From Bacteroidales bacterium (GTDB taxonomy: Bacteria; Bacteroidota; Bacteroidia; Bacteroidales; UBA3663): DNA of 64,000 nt. Location: NCBI GenBank assembly GCA_017449065.1, contig JAFSKF010000025.1, positions 46,603 to 110,602 on the forward strand, in the 5' to 3' direction. Under the pieces are notes generated by a model. The model was not told the origin of the DNA and searched no databases. It saw only the letters and a list, made by a program, of their open reading frames with translations. The translations under genes were made by a program, and so were the position numbers. Below, one piece after another: positions 9,048-18,801 of this stretch (the stretch's first letter is position 1; each line of letters starts with the position of its first letter).

Positions 9048-9123
9048 GTTGTTGTTTAAGTTTGTATTTTTGTGTTTATTCAGATTTCGGAAAGAAAGCG
9101 GTTTTTATACCCGATTTCACGGG

Positions 9124-9157
9124 CAAAGGTATATTTTTTTTTGTAAATGTGAGCAAA
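9124..9157 (-). promoter_or_regulatory. Candidate promoter of the galM-ara operon
   Basis: Read on the minus strand, TACCTTTG (9131-9124) fits the Bacteroidota -7 box, and TTTG (9157-9154) the -33 box, with a 22-bp spacer, slightly longer than usual. It precedes galM by about 75 bp. The rest of 9048-9336 is AT-rich and holds the divergent promoter below; no arabinose-regulator site could be defined by eye. Confidence 0.45.
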
Positions 9158-9283
9158 AATCGGAAAAAAAATGTTTTTTTCTCAACTTTTTCCCGTTTGT
9201 GGCAATGAAAAACACCCCTACATGGCAATACAGCGCAAAACACGACAAAATTTAGGTAAAATTCTCTGCTTTTTGAAAAATTT

Positions 9284-9315
9284 TTTGGCTAATTCTGCAA
9301 GAATATGTATTTTTG
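9284..9315 (+). promoter_or_regulatory. Promoter of the phosphatase-DPP IV unit
   Basis: TTTG at 9284-9287 and TATTTTTG at 9308-9315 are separated by 20 bp, matching the Bacteroidota -33/-7 promoter. Transcription would start about 15-20 bp before the ATG at 9337. Confidence 0.6.
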
Positions 9316-9336
9316 CGTGACTAAAAGATTAATACT

Positions 9337-10098
9337 ATGTTCGATTTTCTATTCAAGAAACGCGATTTGCTTCCTCTTCCCTATAAACGTGAGTTGCATT
9401 GCCATATTATCCCTGGAGTGGACGACGGTTCCCGTCAGATGTCCGATTCCCTGGACTATATGCTGTCGTTGCAGCGACATGGTGTGGAACGGGTTATCTT
9501 TACTCCTCACCATACTTCACCCCGCTATATGAATACTCCTGAGATCATCCAGCCTTTGTTCGATAAACTCAAGGAGGAATGCCAGCATAAAGGGTTGACC
9601 ATCCTGCCCGAAAACTACAGTTTCGAATACCGTGTCGATGAGACTTTTCTGGAGATGATGCAGAAGGGAAAGTGCGGAGAACCGACCTGTGCACTTCGTC
9701 CGCTCTATGGCAAATATATTCTGATTGAAGGCAGTTTCTCGCATCCGATTCCTGCTTTCGACGAGGTCATCGATCGCCTCTTGTCCGATGGCTGGTATCT
9801 GATTCTTGCCCATCCCGAGCGTTATCTGTACTATGCAGGATCGAAAGGACGCTTCTATCATCATCTGCAAGAGCGTCAGGTTGAGTTCCAGTGCAACATT
9901 CTGTCGTTTGCAGGCTATTACGGTGAGGTTTCGAAAAAGATGGCCTACTGGATGTTGGAACAGGGTTATGTGAATTTCCTGGGTTCTGACTTGCACACCT
10001 ATCATCACACTTACATGCTCGACGATTTCCTTCGCTCGAAGGATTATGCTTCCATTTACGATTCGTTGTGCGACAGTATCAGTAACGATCAGCTTTAA
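9337..10098 (+). CDS. PHP-type protein-tyrosine phosphatase (CpsB/YwqE/Wzb-like)
   Basis: A 253-aa cytosolic enzyme of the PHP (polymerase and histidinol phosphatase) fold. The metal ligands are visible: H21-x-H23 in ELHCHIIPGVDDGS, the TPHH block near residue 54, LAHPERY near 165 and GSDLHTYHH near 225. CpsB/YwqE proteins dephosphorylate tyrosine on BY-kinases that control capsule or exopolysaccharide export. No kinase or polysaccharide genes are beside it here, so it acts at a distance. The gene is 21 bp upstream of the peptidase gene and may be co-transcribed with it. Length fits the family. Confidence 0.87.
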   Translation: MFDFLFKKRDLLPLPYKRELHCHIIPGVDDGSRQMSDSLDYMLSLQRHGVERVIFTPHHTSPRYMNTPEIIQPLFDKLKEECQHKGLTILPENYSFEYRVDETFLEMMQKGKCGEPTCALRPLYGKYILIEGSFSHPIPAFDEVIDRLLSDGWYLILAHPERYLYYAGSKGRFYHHLQERQVEFQCNILSFAGYYGEVSKKMAYWMLEQGYVNFLGSDLHTYHHTYMLDDFLRSKDYASIYDSLCDSISNDQL

Positions 10099-10119
10099 CG
10101 GGCATAATTTATTAAAATT

Positions 10120-12387
10120 GTGAAATATCTGAATCTTATTCTGACTGTGGCTGGTCTGGCCACGGCTTTTGGGTTATCGGCAGCTGAAAAACTGTCGATA
10201 AAATCTTTACGCGCGGGCGAGTATGCACAGCGAAGCGCCAGTGTCTATCGATCTACAGCTGACGGTCTGCATTACACCGCTATTTCGTCCGACGGACGCA
10301 GCATTGTCAAGTATCAGTACAAAGATGGCAAGGCGGTCGATACGTTGCTTTGCCTCGATCATGTGAAGAATCCCGACAAACTCGATTTAAGCCAGATTCG
10401 GTTGCAGGGATATGAACTCAGTCAGGATGAAGAACGCCTGCTGGTCTATGCCAATCGCGAGATGGTTTATCGCCGCTCGTTCAAGGCGGATTACTTTTAT
10501 TCTGTTATTTCAGCCGGAGGTGTGCGTCGCAACAATATCAAACGGCTGACTGAAGGAAAGGTACAGGCTGCCACGTTGGCTCCCGACGGACGTATGGTGG
10601 CTTTCATGCGCGACAATAACCTTTTCCTGACCAAAATCATGAGTGCTTCGATCGAGAAGACCGAACGACAGATTACCGATGACGGTGAATGGAACAAGGT
10701 GATCAACGGTGTGCCCGATTGGGTCTATGAAGAGGAGTTCAGCATGAATCAGGCATTGACGTGGAGTTCCGACTCGAAATATCTTTGCTACCTGAAGTTC
10801 GACGAAAGCCAGGTGAAGGAATACGCTTTGCCAATGTATAAGGGTGAAGCACCAGCCTATCCGGAATACGAACTTTATCCGGGTGCCTACAGCTACAAAT
10901 ACCCGGTGGCAGGAGAGGAGAACAGCAAGGTGACTGCCTGGAGCTACGATGTTTATAATCGGAAGAACCTCCAGTTGCAAGTGCCTGTCGATGACGACGG
11001 CTACATGATGCGTATCGCCTTTACCACCGATCCGACCAAAGTGGCAGTCATGACCATGAACCGCCACCAGTCGGAGTTCAATATGTATTTTGTTCATCCT
11101 GCATCGGGCAAGAGCCAGCTGATTATTCGCGATACCAACGGCCAGTATGTGTCGGAGAGCAACATGGATATGATCCAGTTCTTCGATGACGGCTTTACGT
11201 TTGTGAGCGAGAAGTCCGGCTTCCGTCATTTGTACTACTACAGCATGATCGGTACCTTGCAGCGCCAGATCACCAAGGGCAATTTCGATGTGACCGATGT
11301 CTATGGCTACGACCCGAAGACCCGCACAGCCTATGTGCAGACAGCCTATGTGGGTGAAGGAGCTCTGTTGCCAACGGAACTGACGCGCGGCATCTATAAG
11401 ATTGATGCAAAAGGGCAGATGATTCCGTTGTTCAATGGCGGCAAAGACGGAGCCGGTTGCCGGGGGACGCATTCCGCAGCTTTCAGCAAGGGATTTGTCT
11501 ATATGCAGCATTTCTACAGCGATGCGGAAACGCCTATGCGGGTTACGCTCGAACAGACCCGCGACCTGAAGCTGGTCAAGGTGATGGAAGACAACCACAC
11601 TTTGCGGGATTCCAAATTCGTCGAGGGAATGTCGAAGCGCGAGTTCTTCCAGTTCACCACCGCCAACGGCGATGTGCTGAACGGCTACATGACCTTGCCC
11701 TATCATTTCGATCCGAACAAGAAATATCCGGTGCTGATGGAGCAGTATGGCGGACCGGGCAGCCAGCAGGTGCTCGATCGCTGGAAGTTCGATTGGGAAC
11801 AGTTCCTGAATCAGGAAGGATACGTGGTGGCTTGTGTCGATGGACGTGGAACCGGAGCGCGAGGTGCAGCCTGGGAGCGGCAGACGTATTGCTGCTTAGG
11901 GGTTCGTGAAAGTGAGGACCAGCTGGAAGCCGGACGCTATATGGCGAAGTTGCCCTATGTGGATGCTTCGCGTATGGCCATTTGGGGCTGGAGTTTCGGG
12001 GGCTACAATACGCTGATGACGCTCTGCGGTGGCAATAATGTCTATAAACTGGGTATGGCGGTGGCTCCCGTCACCGATTTCAAGTTCTACGATACGATCT
12101 ATACGGAACGCTATATGCGTACACCGCAGGAGAATGCTGACGGATACCGGCAGTCGAGCGTTTTGGAACGCGCAACGAACCTGAAGGGTGACGTGTTGGT
12201 GATTTGCGGCACCTGCGACGATAACGTTCATCCGCAGAATACCTACGAACTGACCGAGCGTTGGGTGCAGGCTGATATTCCTTTCGATATGCACGTCTAT
12301 ACGAACCGTAATCATTTCATCCGAGGTGGCAACACTTCCAATTACATTTATTCCCAGTTGTTCCGTTATCTGCAAAAAAATCTGTAA
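10120..12387 (+). CDS. Dipeptidyl peptidase IV, secreted S9B serine peptidase
   Basis: A 755-aa peptidase removing X-Pro/X-Ala dipeptides from the N-terminus of peptides. The start is GTG 10120, followed directly by a signal peptide ending near SAA (residue 22), so the enzyme is periplasmic or surface-associated. The N-terminal beta-propeller carries the EEE element at E204-E206 in DWVYEEEF that binds the substrate N-terminus. The C-terminal alpha/beta-hydrolase domain has the triad Ser625 (GWSFGGY), Asp700 (CDDNVH) and His732 (RNHFIRGG). This matches the length and residue order of mammalian and Porphyromonas DPP IV. It would feed dipeptides to transporters such as those at 28.2-31.2 kb. Confidence 0.96.
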   Translation: MKYLNLILTVAGLATAFGLSAAEKLSIKSLRAGEYAQRSASVYRSTADGLHYTAISSDGRSIVKYQYKDGKAVDTLLCLDHVKNPDKLDLSQIRLQGYELSQDEERLLVYANREMVYRRSFKADYFYSVISAGGVRRNNIKRLTEGKVQAATLAPDGRMVAFMRDNNLFLTKIMSASIEKTERQITDDGEWNKVINGVPDWVYEEEFSMNQALTWSSDSKYLCYLKFDESQVKEYALPMYKGEAPAYPEYELYPGAYSYKYPVAGEENSKVTAWSYDVYNRKNLQLQVPVDDDGYMMRIAFTTDPTKVAVMTMNRHQSEFNMYFVHPASGKSQLIIRDTNGQYVSESNMDMIQFFDDGFTFVSEKSGFRHLYYYSMIGTLQRQITKGNFDVTDVYGYDPKTRTAYVQTAYVGEGALLPTELTRGIYKIDAKGQMIPLFNGGKDGAGCRGTHSAAFSKGFVYMQHFYSDAETPMRVTLEQTRDLKLVKVMEDNHTLRDSKFVEGMSKREFFQFTTANGDVLNGYMTLPYHFDPNKKYPVLMEQYGGPGSQQVLDRWKFDWEQFLNQEGYVVACVDGRGTGARGAAWERQTYCCLGVRESEDQLEAGRYMAKLPYVDASRMAIWGWSFGGYNTLMTLCGGNNVYKLGMAVAPVTDFKFYDTIYTERYMRTPQENADGYRQSSVLERATNLKGDVLVICGTCDDNVHPQNTYELTERWVQADIPFDMHVYTNRNHFIRGGNTSNYIYSQLFRYLQKNL

Positions 12388-12413
12388 AAAAATCTGTAAA
12401 CGTATAATCAGAT

Positions 12414-13499
12414 ATGAAAAAGTTACTATTTCCCTTTGTAGCATTAATAATCGTTTTATCTTCCTGCGGGCAGCAGGAAAAGGCTCTGGTCGGACCTTCA
12501 TTGGTGCGTCTGTGTGCCGTGCAGAGTGTGTCGGAGGCAGAACATGCTTCCTATCCGGGCAGAACCCGGGCTTCCCAGACTTCCAACGTTGCTTTCCGCG
12601 TGAGCGGCACTTTGGAGAAAGTGAATGTGAAGGAAGGTCAGGCAGTACGCGAAGGTCAGGTGCTGGCAGTGATCGATGATCGCGATTACCGTGTGCAGTT
12701 GTCTGCCGTCGAAGCAGAATATCAGCAGACGAAAGGCGATTGCGAACGCATCATCGGTTTGTATCAGGATGGTAGCACCACCGAGCAGAACTACGATAAG
12801 GCCCGCTATGGTTTGGAACAGATTACCGCCAAATATCAGCATGCCAAAGACCAGCTGGCAGATTGTCAGCTGAAAGCACCGTTCAACGGGTATGTGCAGA
12901 AAGTGATGCACGAGAGCCATGAGACGGTAGCTGCCGGCATGCCCGTGCTCACGATGTTCTGTAGCGAAGGTGTGGAGATTGCCATCAATCTGCCTGCTGC
13001 TGAATACCTGCGAGCCGCTGAGTTCGACAGCTACACGGCTTCGTTCGATGTGCTGCCGGGTGTGGTTTTTCCGCTGCGTTTGCTGAGCATTGCCCAGCGT
13101 GCCAATGCCAACCAGCTTTTCGAGGCACGTTTCCTCATCGATAGTCGGAGCGTGAATGCCGGCGATTTGAAGAAGATTACACCAGGCATGACCTCCATCG
13201 TCGATATCCGTTATAAAGAGAGCGGGGAGGTGCCCGTCATTGTGCCTGCCGGATCTGTTTTCCACGAGAACGGTCAGACTTTCGTGTTTGTCTATAAGTC
13301 AGCGGGCGACAATGTCGGTACGGTTCACAAGACACCAGTCTCCGTGCTTTCGCTCCGTTCGGATGGCGGCATGCTGGTTCGCCAGGGAGTGACCCAGGGT
13401 CAGCAGATTGTCGAGAGTGGTGTGCATTTCCTGACCGACGGGCAGACGGTTCGCCCGAATCCGACGCCCTCTAAGTCGAATGTCGGAGGTTTGCTGTAA
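12414..13499 (+). CDS. RND efflux periplasmic adaptor, lipoprotein (AcrA/HlyD family)
   Basis: A 361-aa membrane-fusion protein. The signal ends in a lipobox IVLSSC (Cys18), anchoring it in the inner membrane facing the periplasm. After it come the barrel-sandwich half VAFRVSGTLEKVNVKEGQAVREGQVLA (about 55-80), a coiled-coil hairpin (about 90-145), the second half-motif LKAPFNGYVQKV and a beta-barrel (about 180-270). The gene is 26 bp after the DPP IV gene and 31 bp before the pump gene. A near-perfect direct duplication of an A-rich 12-mer ending ATCTGTAA lies at the DPP IV stop codon (12374-12400), just before it. Confidence 0.93.
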   Translation: MKKLLFPFVALIIVLSSCGQQEKALVGPSLVRLCAVQSVSEAEHASYPGRTRASQTSNVAFRVSGTLEKVNVKEGQAVREGQVLAVIDDRDYRVQLSAVEAEYQQTKGDCERIIGLYQDGSTTEQNYDKARYGLEQITAKYQHAKDQLADCQLKAPFNGYVQKVMHESHETVAAGMPVLTMFCSEGVEIAINLPAAEYLRAAEFDSYTASFDVLPGVVFPLRLLSIAQRANANQLFEARFLIDSRSVNAGDLKKITPGMTSIVDIRYKESGEVPVIVPAGSVFHENGQTFVFVYKSAGDNVGTVHKTPVSVLSLRSDGGMLVRQGVTQGQQIVESGVHFLTDGQTVRPNPTPSKSNVGGLL

Positions 13500-13530
13500 A
13501 GTTTAACATTTAACATTAAACATTATTTTC

Positions 13531-16500
13531 ATGGATTTTGGTAAATGGGCATTTTCCAACAGCGGTCTGGTGCACCTCTTTATTGTGGTGCTGATCATGG
13601 GCGGTCTGTATGCCTACTATGATATGTCCAAACTTGAGGACCCGGAACTGAAAGTACGTCAGGCTTTGGTGGTTGGCGTCTATCCGGGTGCTTCTGCGCA
13701 TGAAGTGGAACTTGAACTGGTCGATCCTTTGGAGAAAGCCATACGTCAGACGCCCAACGTCAGCACGGTTCAGTCGTTCTGCTATGCGGATATGTGTCTG
13801 ATGACGGTCGAACTGCTCAGCACGGTTCCGCCTGCTGAGTTGGAACAGCATTGGGATATTATGCGTCGCAAGGTGTTCGGTACCTCTTTGCCCGAAGGAG
13901 TCCGTACCGTGCAGGTGCGCGATGATTTCGGTGATGTTTTCGGTATGTTCTATGCGCTGACGGGCGATGGTCTGAGCGATAAGCAATTGTCCGACTATGC
14001 GGAGTTCATCAAGCGCGAGATTGCCAATCTGGACGGAGTATCGCGCGTAGATATATATGGTAAGCGCGAGGAGTGTATCAATGTCATTCTCCGGCAGGAC
14101 AAGATGGCGAACCTTGGCGTCTCGCCTATCGAGGTGATACAGACCCTGAACGGACAGACGGAAACGGTCTATGGCGGTTACTTCGACAACGGAACCAATC
14201 GCGTGCGTCTCACAGTCGGGGATCGCTCCACTACGGTTGAGGATATTGCGAACCTGATCTTGCAGGGACATGAGCAGGATCAGCTCCGCTTGTCAGATAT
14301 TACGGATGTTGTGCGCGAGTACGACGAGCCTCAGCGCAACACCATGCAATACGATGGTGAAAAGGCATTGGGAATCTCTATTTCTGCCGTATCGGGCACC
14401 GATATTACAAAGATTGGCAATGCCGTTGAAGCCCGGATGGCGCAACTGAAAAACCAGATGCCGGTAGGCGTGGAGGTGCACAAGGTCTTCTATCAGCCGG
14501 AACGTGTCACCGATGCTTTGGGCACCTTCCTGCTCAATCTGCTGGAATCGGTATTGCTGGTGGTGGCTGTGCTGATGATCTTCATGGGTCTGCGTTCGGG
14601 TGTGATTATCGGGTACAGCCTGATTATCATCGTTTGCGGTTCCGTATTGGTGCTCTATTTCATGGACGGAACCCTGCAGCGCGTGTCGTTGGGTTCGTTC
14701 ATCCTGGCCATGGGTATGCTGGTCGATAACGCCATCGTGATTGTGGATGGTGTGTTGGTCGATAAGAAAGCGGGACTTTCGCAGATGGAGGCACTCACTT
14801 CGACGGGCAGGCAGACTGCGATGCCTTTGCTGGGAGCCACACTGATTGCCATTCTGGCATTCCTGCCCATCTACCTGTCGCCCGACACAACCGGTCTCTA
14901 TGTGCGCGACCTCTTCATCGTCATGTCGGTTTCGTTGCTGCTGTCCTGGCTGCTGGCATTGGTTCATGTACCGATGATGTGCCGGAATCTGCTTTTCGGA
15001 CGTGTTGACGAGCATTCCGAGAAGGTGCACGAGAAACGCAATGCCCGCAAGAAATCCAGTCAGAAGGATGCTTCCTGGTTGGAGAACTGGGCACAGAACC
15101 AGCTCGATGCCTTGCTGAATCATCTGCTGAATCATCGGGTTCTGACGTTGTTGGGTCTTGTGGTGCTGCTGGCTGTGGCCGCTCTCTGCTACCGGTTTGT
15201 TCCGCAGGCTTTCTTCCCCGACATGGAGTACGACCAGCTGTATATGGAATATAAGTTGCCTGAAGGCTCGAACTATACGCAGGTGCAGCAGGATCTGGCC
15301 CAGATTCAGGCCTATCTGAAGCAGCGTCCGGAAGTGACGCACATCGTCGAATCGACGGGCGGCACTCCTTCGCGCTATAATCTGGTCCGCAGCGTGGCTA
15401 CTCCCTCGTTGGCTTACGGAGAACTGATTGTCAGCTTCGAGTCGCCCAAGGCGCTGGTCAAGAACATCGAAGAGATTCAGGCGGAGGTTTCTGCCATGTT
15501 CCCCGATGCCTACGTGAAATTCAAGCGCTACAATCTGATGTATAAGAAGTATCCGATCGAGGCTCAGTTCTCGGGTTCCGATCCTGCGGTGCTTCATGCT
15601 TTGTCCGATTCCTGTCGCGCCATCATGCAGCGTACGGGTGCGGTGCGTCTCATCACAACCGATTGGGATCCGAAGGTTCCGATTCTCAATATTCATTATA
15701 ATCAGTCGAACGCCCGTCGTCTCGGTTATTCGCGCAAGGACGTCGGAACGTCCATGCTTTCTGTGGCGGGAGGCCTACCGGTAGGCCGCTTCTACGATGG
15801 CATCCATCTGGAGAAAGTCTATGTGAAAGTGGTGGATAAGGACGGACTTCCGGTCGAGGATATGTCGGAGGCTTCGGTGTTCGGAATGCTGCCAAACTTC
15901 GGTAGTGTGCTGAACAAAGAAACCCTGATGGGTGCCATTACCGGTCAGATTGAGCAGGACGAAATCATCCATCGGTTATTGAGTCCGTCACCCTTGCGAC
16001 AGATGTGCGACAGCGTTTCGGTCGAGTGGGAGGATCCGATCGTGATTCGCTACAACGGACGTCGCGCCCAGCGTGTGCAATGTTCGCCTGTGGCAGGATT
16101 GGGCACCGAGGCAGCCCGTCAGGAAGTGGAGAAGGCGTTGCAAGTGCAGTTGCAGATTCCGGAAGGATACGAACTCACTTGGGTAGGCGAGAAGGCCGCT
16201 TCCGATCAGTCAATGAAGTATCTGTTTAAGAACTATCCGTTGGCTATCATCCTGATGATTGCCATTCTGGTCATGCTGTTCAAGGATTTCAAGGTGCCGG
16301 CATTGCTGTTCTGCTGCATCCCTCTTATCTTCATCGGAGTGATTCCTGCCATTCTCATTTCGGGCAAGACCTTTGGTTTTGTGGCGATTTGCGGTGTGCT
16401 CGGTCTGGTGGGCATGATGCTGAAGAATGGCATTGTGCTGATGGATGAGATCAAGTTGCAGATTGCAAGCGGCAAGGATAAGCGGCAGGCGCTGATCGAT

Positions 16501-16689
16501 TCTTCCAAGTCGCGACTGCGTCCGGTCATGATGGCTTCTGCCACCACAATTCTGGGCATGATCCCGCTGTTGCCCGATGCGATGTTCGGGTCGATGGCGG
16601 CTGCTATCATGGGTGGATTGGTAATGGCAACGTTGGTTTGTCTGCTGATTATTCCGGTATTCTATGCCTTGTTCTATAAAATCAAGTGA
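13531..16689 (+). CDS. RND efflux pump, AcrB-like inner membrane transporter
   Basis: At 1052 aa this has the full length of a HAE-type RND pump: a first TM, a periplasmic porter loop, TM2-7 (about 330-490), a second large loop (about 560-860), and TM8-12 to the C-terminus. The TM4 block GMLVDNAIVIVDG keeps the first proton-relay Asp but has Asn where AcrB has the second Asp; this variant is common among Bacteroidota pumps as I recall them. It sits between its adaptor and TolC partners and would export drugs, bile-type detergents or metabolites across both membranes. The substrate cannot be read from sequence. Confidence 0.95.
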   Translation: MDFGKWAFSNSGLVHLFIVVLIMGGLYAYYDMSKLEDPELKVRQALVVGVYPGASAHEVELELVDPLEKAIRQTPNVSTVQSFCYADMCLMTVELLSTVPPAELEQHWDIMRRKVFGTSLPEGVRTVQVRDDFGDVFGMFYALTGDGLSDKQLSDYAEFIKREIANLDGVSRVDIYGKREECINVILRQDKMANLGVSPIEVIQTLNGQTETVYGGYFDNGTNRVRLTVGDRSTTVEDIANLILQGHEQDQLRLSDITDVVREYDEPQRNTMQYDGEKALGISISAVSGTDITKIGNAVEARMAQLKNQMPVGVEVHKVFYQPERVTDALGTFLLNLLESVLLVVAVLMIFMGLRSGVIIGYSLIIIVCGSVLVLYFMDGTLQRVSLGSFILAMGMLVDNAIVIVDGVLVDKKAGLSQMEALTSTGRQTAMPLLGATLIAILAFLPIYLSPDTTGLYVRDLFIVMSVSLLLSWLLALVHVPMMCRNLLFGRVDEHSEKVHEKRNARKKSSQKDASWLENWAQNQLDALLNHLLNHRVLTLLGLVVLLAVAALCYRFVPQAFFPDMEYDQLYMEYKLPEGSNYTQVQQDLAQIQAYLKQRPEVTHIVESTGGTPSRYNLVRSVATPSLAYGELIVSFESPKALVKNIEEIQAEVSAMFPDAYVKFKRYNLMYKKYPIEAQFSGSDPAVLHALSDSCRAIMQRTGAVRLITTDWDPKVPILNIHYNQSNARRLGYSRKDVGTSMLSVAGGLPVGRFYDGIHLEKVYVKVVDKDGLPVEDMSEASVFGMLPNFGSVLNKETLMGAITGQIEQDEIIHRLLSPSPLRQMCDSVSVEWEDPIVIRYNGRRAQRVQCSPVAGLGTEAARQEVEKALQVQLQIPEGYELTWVGEKAASDQSMKYLFKNYPLAIILMIAILVMLFKDFKVPALLFCCIPLIFIGVIPAILISGKTFGFVAICGVLGLVGMMLKNGIVLMDEIKLQIASGKDKRQALIDSSKSRLRPVMMASATTILGMIPLLPDAMFGSMAAAIMGGLVMATLVCLLIIPVFYALFYKIK

Positions 16690-16695
16690 TTTAAG

Positions 16696-18105
16696 ATGAA
16701 AAAGATATATTGGCTGTTTGCAGCGCTTCTGTGCTTCGGAATCGTCCAGGCGGAAACCTTGCCTCTGGACTCGTGCATTACGTTGGCGTTGCAGAACAAT
16801 AAGACGCTTCAGTCGTCGCAGAAACTGGCAGAGAAATATAAATATGAGGTGAAGTCCTATCGTGCGAATTTCTTCCCGAACTTCAAACTGATGGCCAACG
16901 ATGTCTGGAGCGATGCGGAAGGGACGATGAGTATTTCCGGCGGTTATCTGCCTACCTATAGTTTCAATGCTGCCACGGGATCGATGGTTCCGAATGTGCT
17001 GCTCGACGGTTCGGGCAATCCGGTCATGAACGGTTCGACCCCGGTCTTTACCAGTTATGCCTATTTCCCCGGTGCAGATATCGACTATAAGATGGGGAAT
17101 ATCTTCCAGGCGGGAATCAGCCTGGAACAGCCTATCTATATGGGCGGCAAGGTGGTGACGGCCTACAAGATGTCGAAGTTGGGCAAGGAGATGGCAGAAT
17201 TGGGCGTTCAGTTGAGCCAGAGCGAAGTGATTGTGAAAGTGCAGGAAGCCTACGCCCTGCTGGTGTGCGCCAACGAGATGCACAAGGTGGCTGTGGCGTA
17301 CGATTCCCTGTTGCAGTCATTGCTGACCGATGTCAGGAATGCTGAGAAACGGGGGCTGCGCAGTCGTAACGATGTATTGAAAGTACAGGTCAAAGTGAGC
17401 GAAGCGGCCTTGCAGGTTCGTCAGGCAGAGAACGGACAGCGTCTGGCTGCCATGAATTTGTGCCATTACATCGGTTTGCCGCTCACTTCCGCCATCGAGG
17501 TGGAAACCGAGAGCATTACGGCGAATCCGAACACTTTGGTCGATGAGAAGGCCAATGTGACCTCAAGGCCGGAATACAACGTGCTGGAACTGAAGTCCGA
17601 ACTGGCTTCCCGACAGGTGAAGCTGGAACGCAGCGAATACTTGCCGCAAGTGGTTTTGGGTGCGCAATACAGCTATATTGACGGATTTGAGGTGTTGGAC
17701 AAGAAACTCTTCAAGAAACCCAATTTCGGTGTGCTTCTTTCTGTCACGGTTCCTCTCTATCATGCCAACGAGGGCTTCAATAAGGTGAAAGCGGCTAAGT
17801 TGGAGGCGGAGCGTACCCAGTTGGAGCAGGATGACCTTATCGAGCAGATGAATCTGGAGCTGGCGCAGGCAGCCAATAATCTCGATGAAGCCTATCTGGA
17901 ACTGGCGCTTTCCGAGCAGAGCATGAATCAGGCGGAAGAGAACCTGAAGAGTTCGCAAAGCAGCTTCAATCGGGGCATGGAATCGTTGAGCGACCTGATG
18001 GAGGCACACACCCTTTGGCAGCAGGCATACGCCAAACTCGCCAATGCTAAGACGAACCTCTTCGTTGCTGCTGCGAAGTATAAGAAAGCAAGCGGACAGT
18101 TATAA
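16696..18105 (+). CDS. TolC-family outer membrane efflux protein
   Basis: A 469-aa outer-membrane exit duct with a signal peptide ending IVQA (about residue 19). The opening LPLDSCITLALQNNKTLQSS is the standard start of an OEP (outer membrane efflux protein) repeat, and SEQSMNQAEENLKSSQSSFNRGMESLSDLMEA near residue 398 is the matching second-repeat helix. Long helical stretches between them form the periplasmic tunnel. The gene begins 6 bp after the pump gene and closes the adaptor-pump-TolC operon; a strong terminator follows 15 bp downstream. Confidence 0.94.
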   Translation: MKKIYWLFAALLCFGIVQAETLPLDSCITLALQNNKTLQSSQKLAEKYKYEVKSYRANFFPNFKLMANDVWSDAEGTMSISGGYLPTYSFNAATGSMVPNVLLDGSGNPVMNGSTPVFTSYAYFPGADIDYKMGNIFQAGISLEQPIYMGGKVVTAYKMSKLGKEMAELGVQLSQSEVIVKVQEAYALLVCANEMHKVAVAYDSLLQSLLTDVRNAEKRGLRSRNDVLKVQVKVSEAALQVRQAENGQRLAAMNLCHYIGLPLTSAIEVETESITANPNTLVDEKANVTSRPEYNVLELKSELASRQVKLERSEYLPQVVLGAQYSYIDGFEVLDKKLFKKPNFGVLLSVTVPLYHANEGFNKVKAAKLEAERTQLEQDDLIEQMNLELAQAANNLDEAYLELALSEQSMNQAEENLKSSQSSFNRGMESLSDLMEAHTLWQQAYAKLANAKTNLFVAAAKYKKASGQL

Positions 18106-18120
18106 TTTTTCCATATTTTA

Positions 18121-18182
18121 AAAACTGCACTCAGTTTAGTGCGAAAAAAGTGAAAAATCGCACTGAATTGAGTGCAGTTTTT
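18121..18182 (+). terminator. Intrinsic terminator after the RND operon
   Basis: AAAACTGCACTCAGTTTAGT (18121-18140, continuing GCG) pairs over 23 bp with the segment 18159-18181, with only two G-U pairs. The stem is followed by T-rich sequence. The stem is nearly symmetric, so it could act in both directions. Confidence 0.8.
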
Positions 18183-18397
18183 GTCATTTGTGGGGTGCAA
18201 TTTGGCAAATCTCTTCCAAATCTATTCCAATCTTTTGCTCTTGTTTGTAAGATTTTGTAGATGGGTATGATTTCCCGAAGGAGCCCGGAATGAGGTGTCA
18301 GACAGGTTTGCAGAACCGTTACAGGGTGTGAGATGGCAGCAAAATTTATTGGAATTTATGGAAATTTTATAAAAAAAGCACTTTTTCGAGACAAAAG

Positions 18398-18429
18398 TTT
18401 TGCGCTTAAAAAATAAATACCTAACTTTG
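18398..18429 (+). promoter_or_regulatory. Promoter of cassette 1
   Basis: TTTG within 18398-18402 and TAACTTTG at 18422-18429 are 19 bp apart, an ideal Bacteroidota promoter. Transcription would start near 18436, giving a leader of about 365 nt. The stretch 18183-18397 before it holds no gene that I can support. Confidence 0.72.
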
Positions 18430-18801
18430 CACTCGGAGTTTTGCATCCGATTCCGTCGCGGATAGGATACAGCGGGTCAGCGGATCCGGCTCCCTTTATC
18501 GGTAAAATTTGAGAAGCATTGTGCTTCGTCTTGTGAATTGAAATCTGGAAAATTTCACAAATACAAACAAGATGGACATGGTGACTCTCTCACGCTTGGC
18601 GTGGGATTGTTGTTTCACTGTATCTTTTTGTATAGGTCCTCCAGAACCCCAATTCAGAGATGTAGAACGAACTTCAGTTCCACGTCTTTTTTTGTGTGCC
18701 TGTACGAAGCCATCAGTTTTACCTTATTTCGAATATCCCTTTTTGAATATTTCGAGTGAATCCCTAATATTAATCAATTAATCTAACAAACCAAAAACAA
18801 A
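18430..18801 (+). promoter_or_regulatory. Structured 5' leader of cassette 1
   Basis: The untranslated leader is unusually long and holds a series of hairpins: 18513-18527 (6 bp, loop TTG), 18531-18560 (7 bp: 18531-18537 with 18554-18560) and 18588-18606 (8 bp, loop TTG). It ends in a terminator-type hairpin at 18657-18693, described separately. Translation starts 108 nt after that terminator's T-run. A small open frame at 18538-18759 crosses these hairpins and looks non-coding. The layout suggests transcription attenuation; the signal is unknown, and I recognise no named riboswitch. Confidence 0.55.
18657..18693 (+). terminator. Terminator-like hairpin inside leader 1
   Basis: GATGTAGAAC (18659-18668) pairs with GTTCCACGTC (18677-18686): eight Watson-Crick pairs, one G-U, one A-C mismatch, and an 8-nt loop. 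Seven T follow at 18687-18693. It lies between promoter and start codon, so it would stop transcripts before the gene unless prevented. Confidence 0.6.

Noticed and set aside
10510..11706. Long open frame of 398 codons on the minus strand inside the DPP IV gene
   Set aside because: It lies wholly opposite a clear S9B peptidase, is rich in His, Leu and Ile as expected for an antisense shadow, and has no recognisable domain or promoter.
14293..15696. 467-codon minus-strand frame inside the RND pump gene
   Set aside because: The sense strand encodes an intact 1052-aa pump. The antisense product has His/Gln-rich low-complexity composition and no domain.
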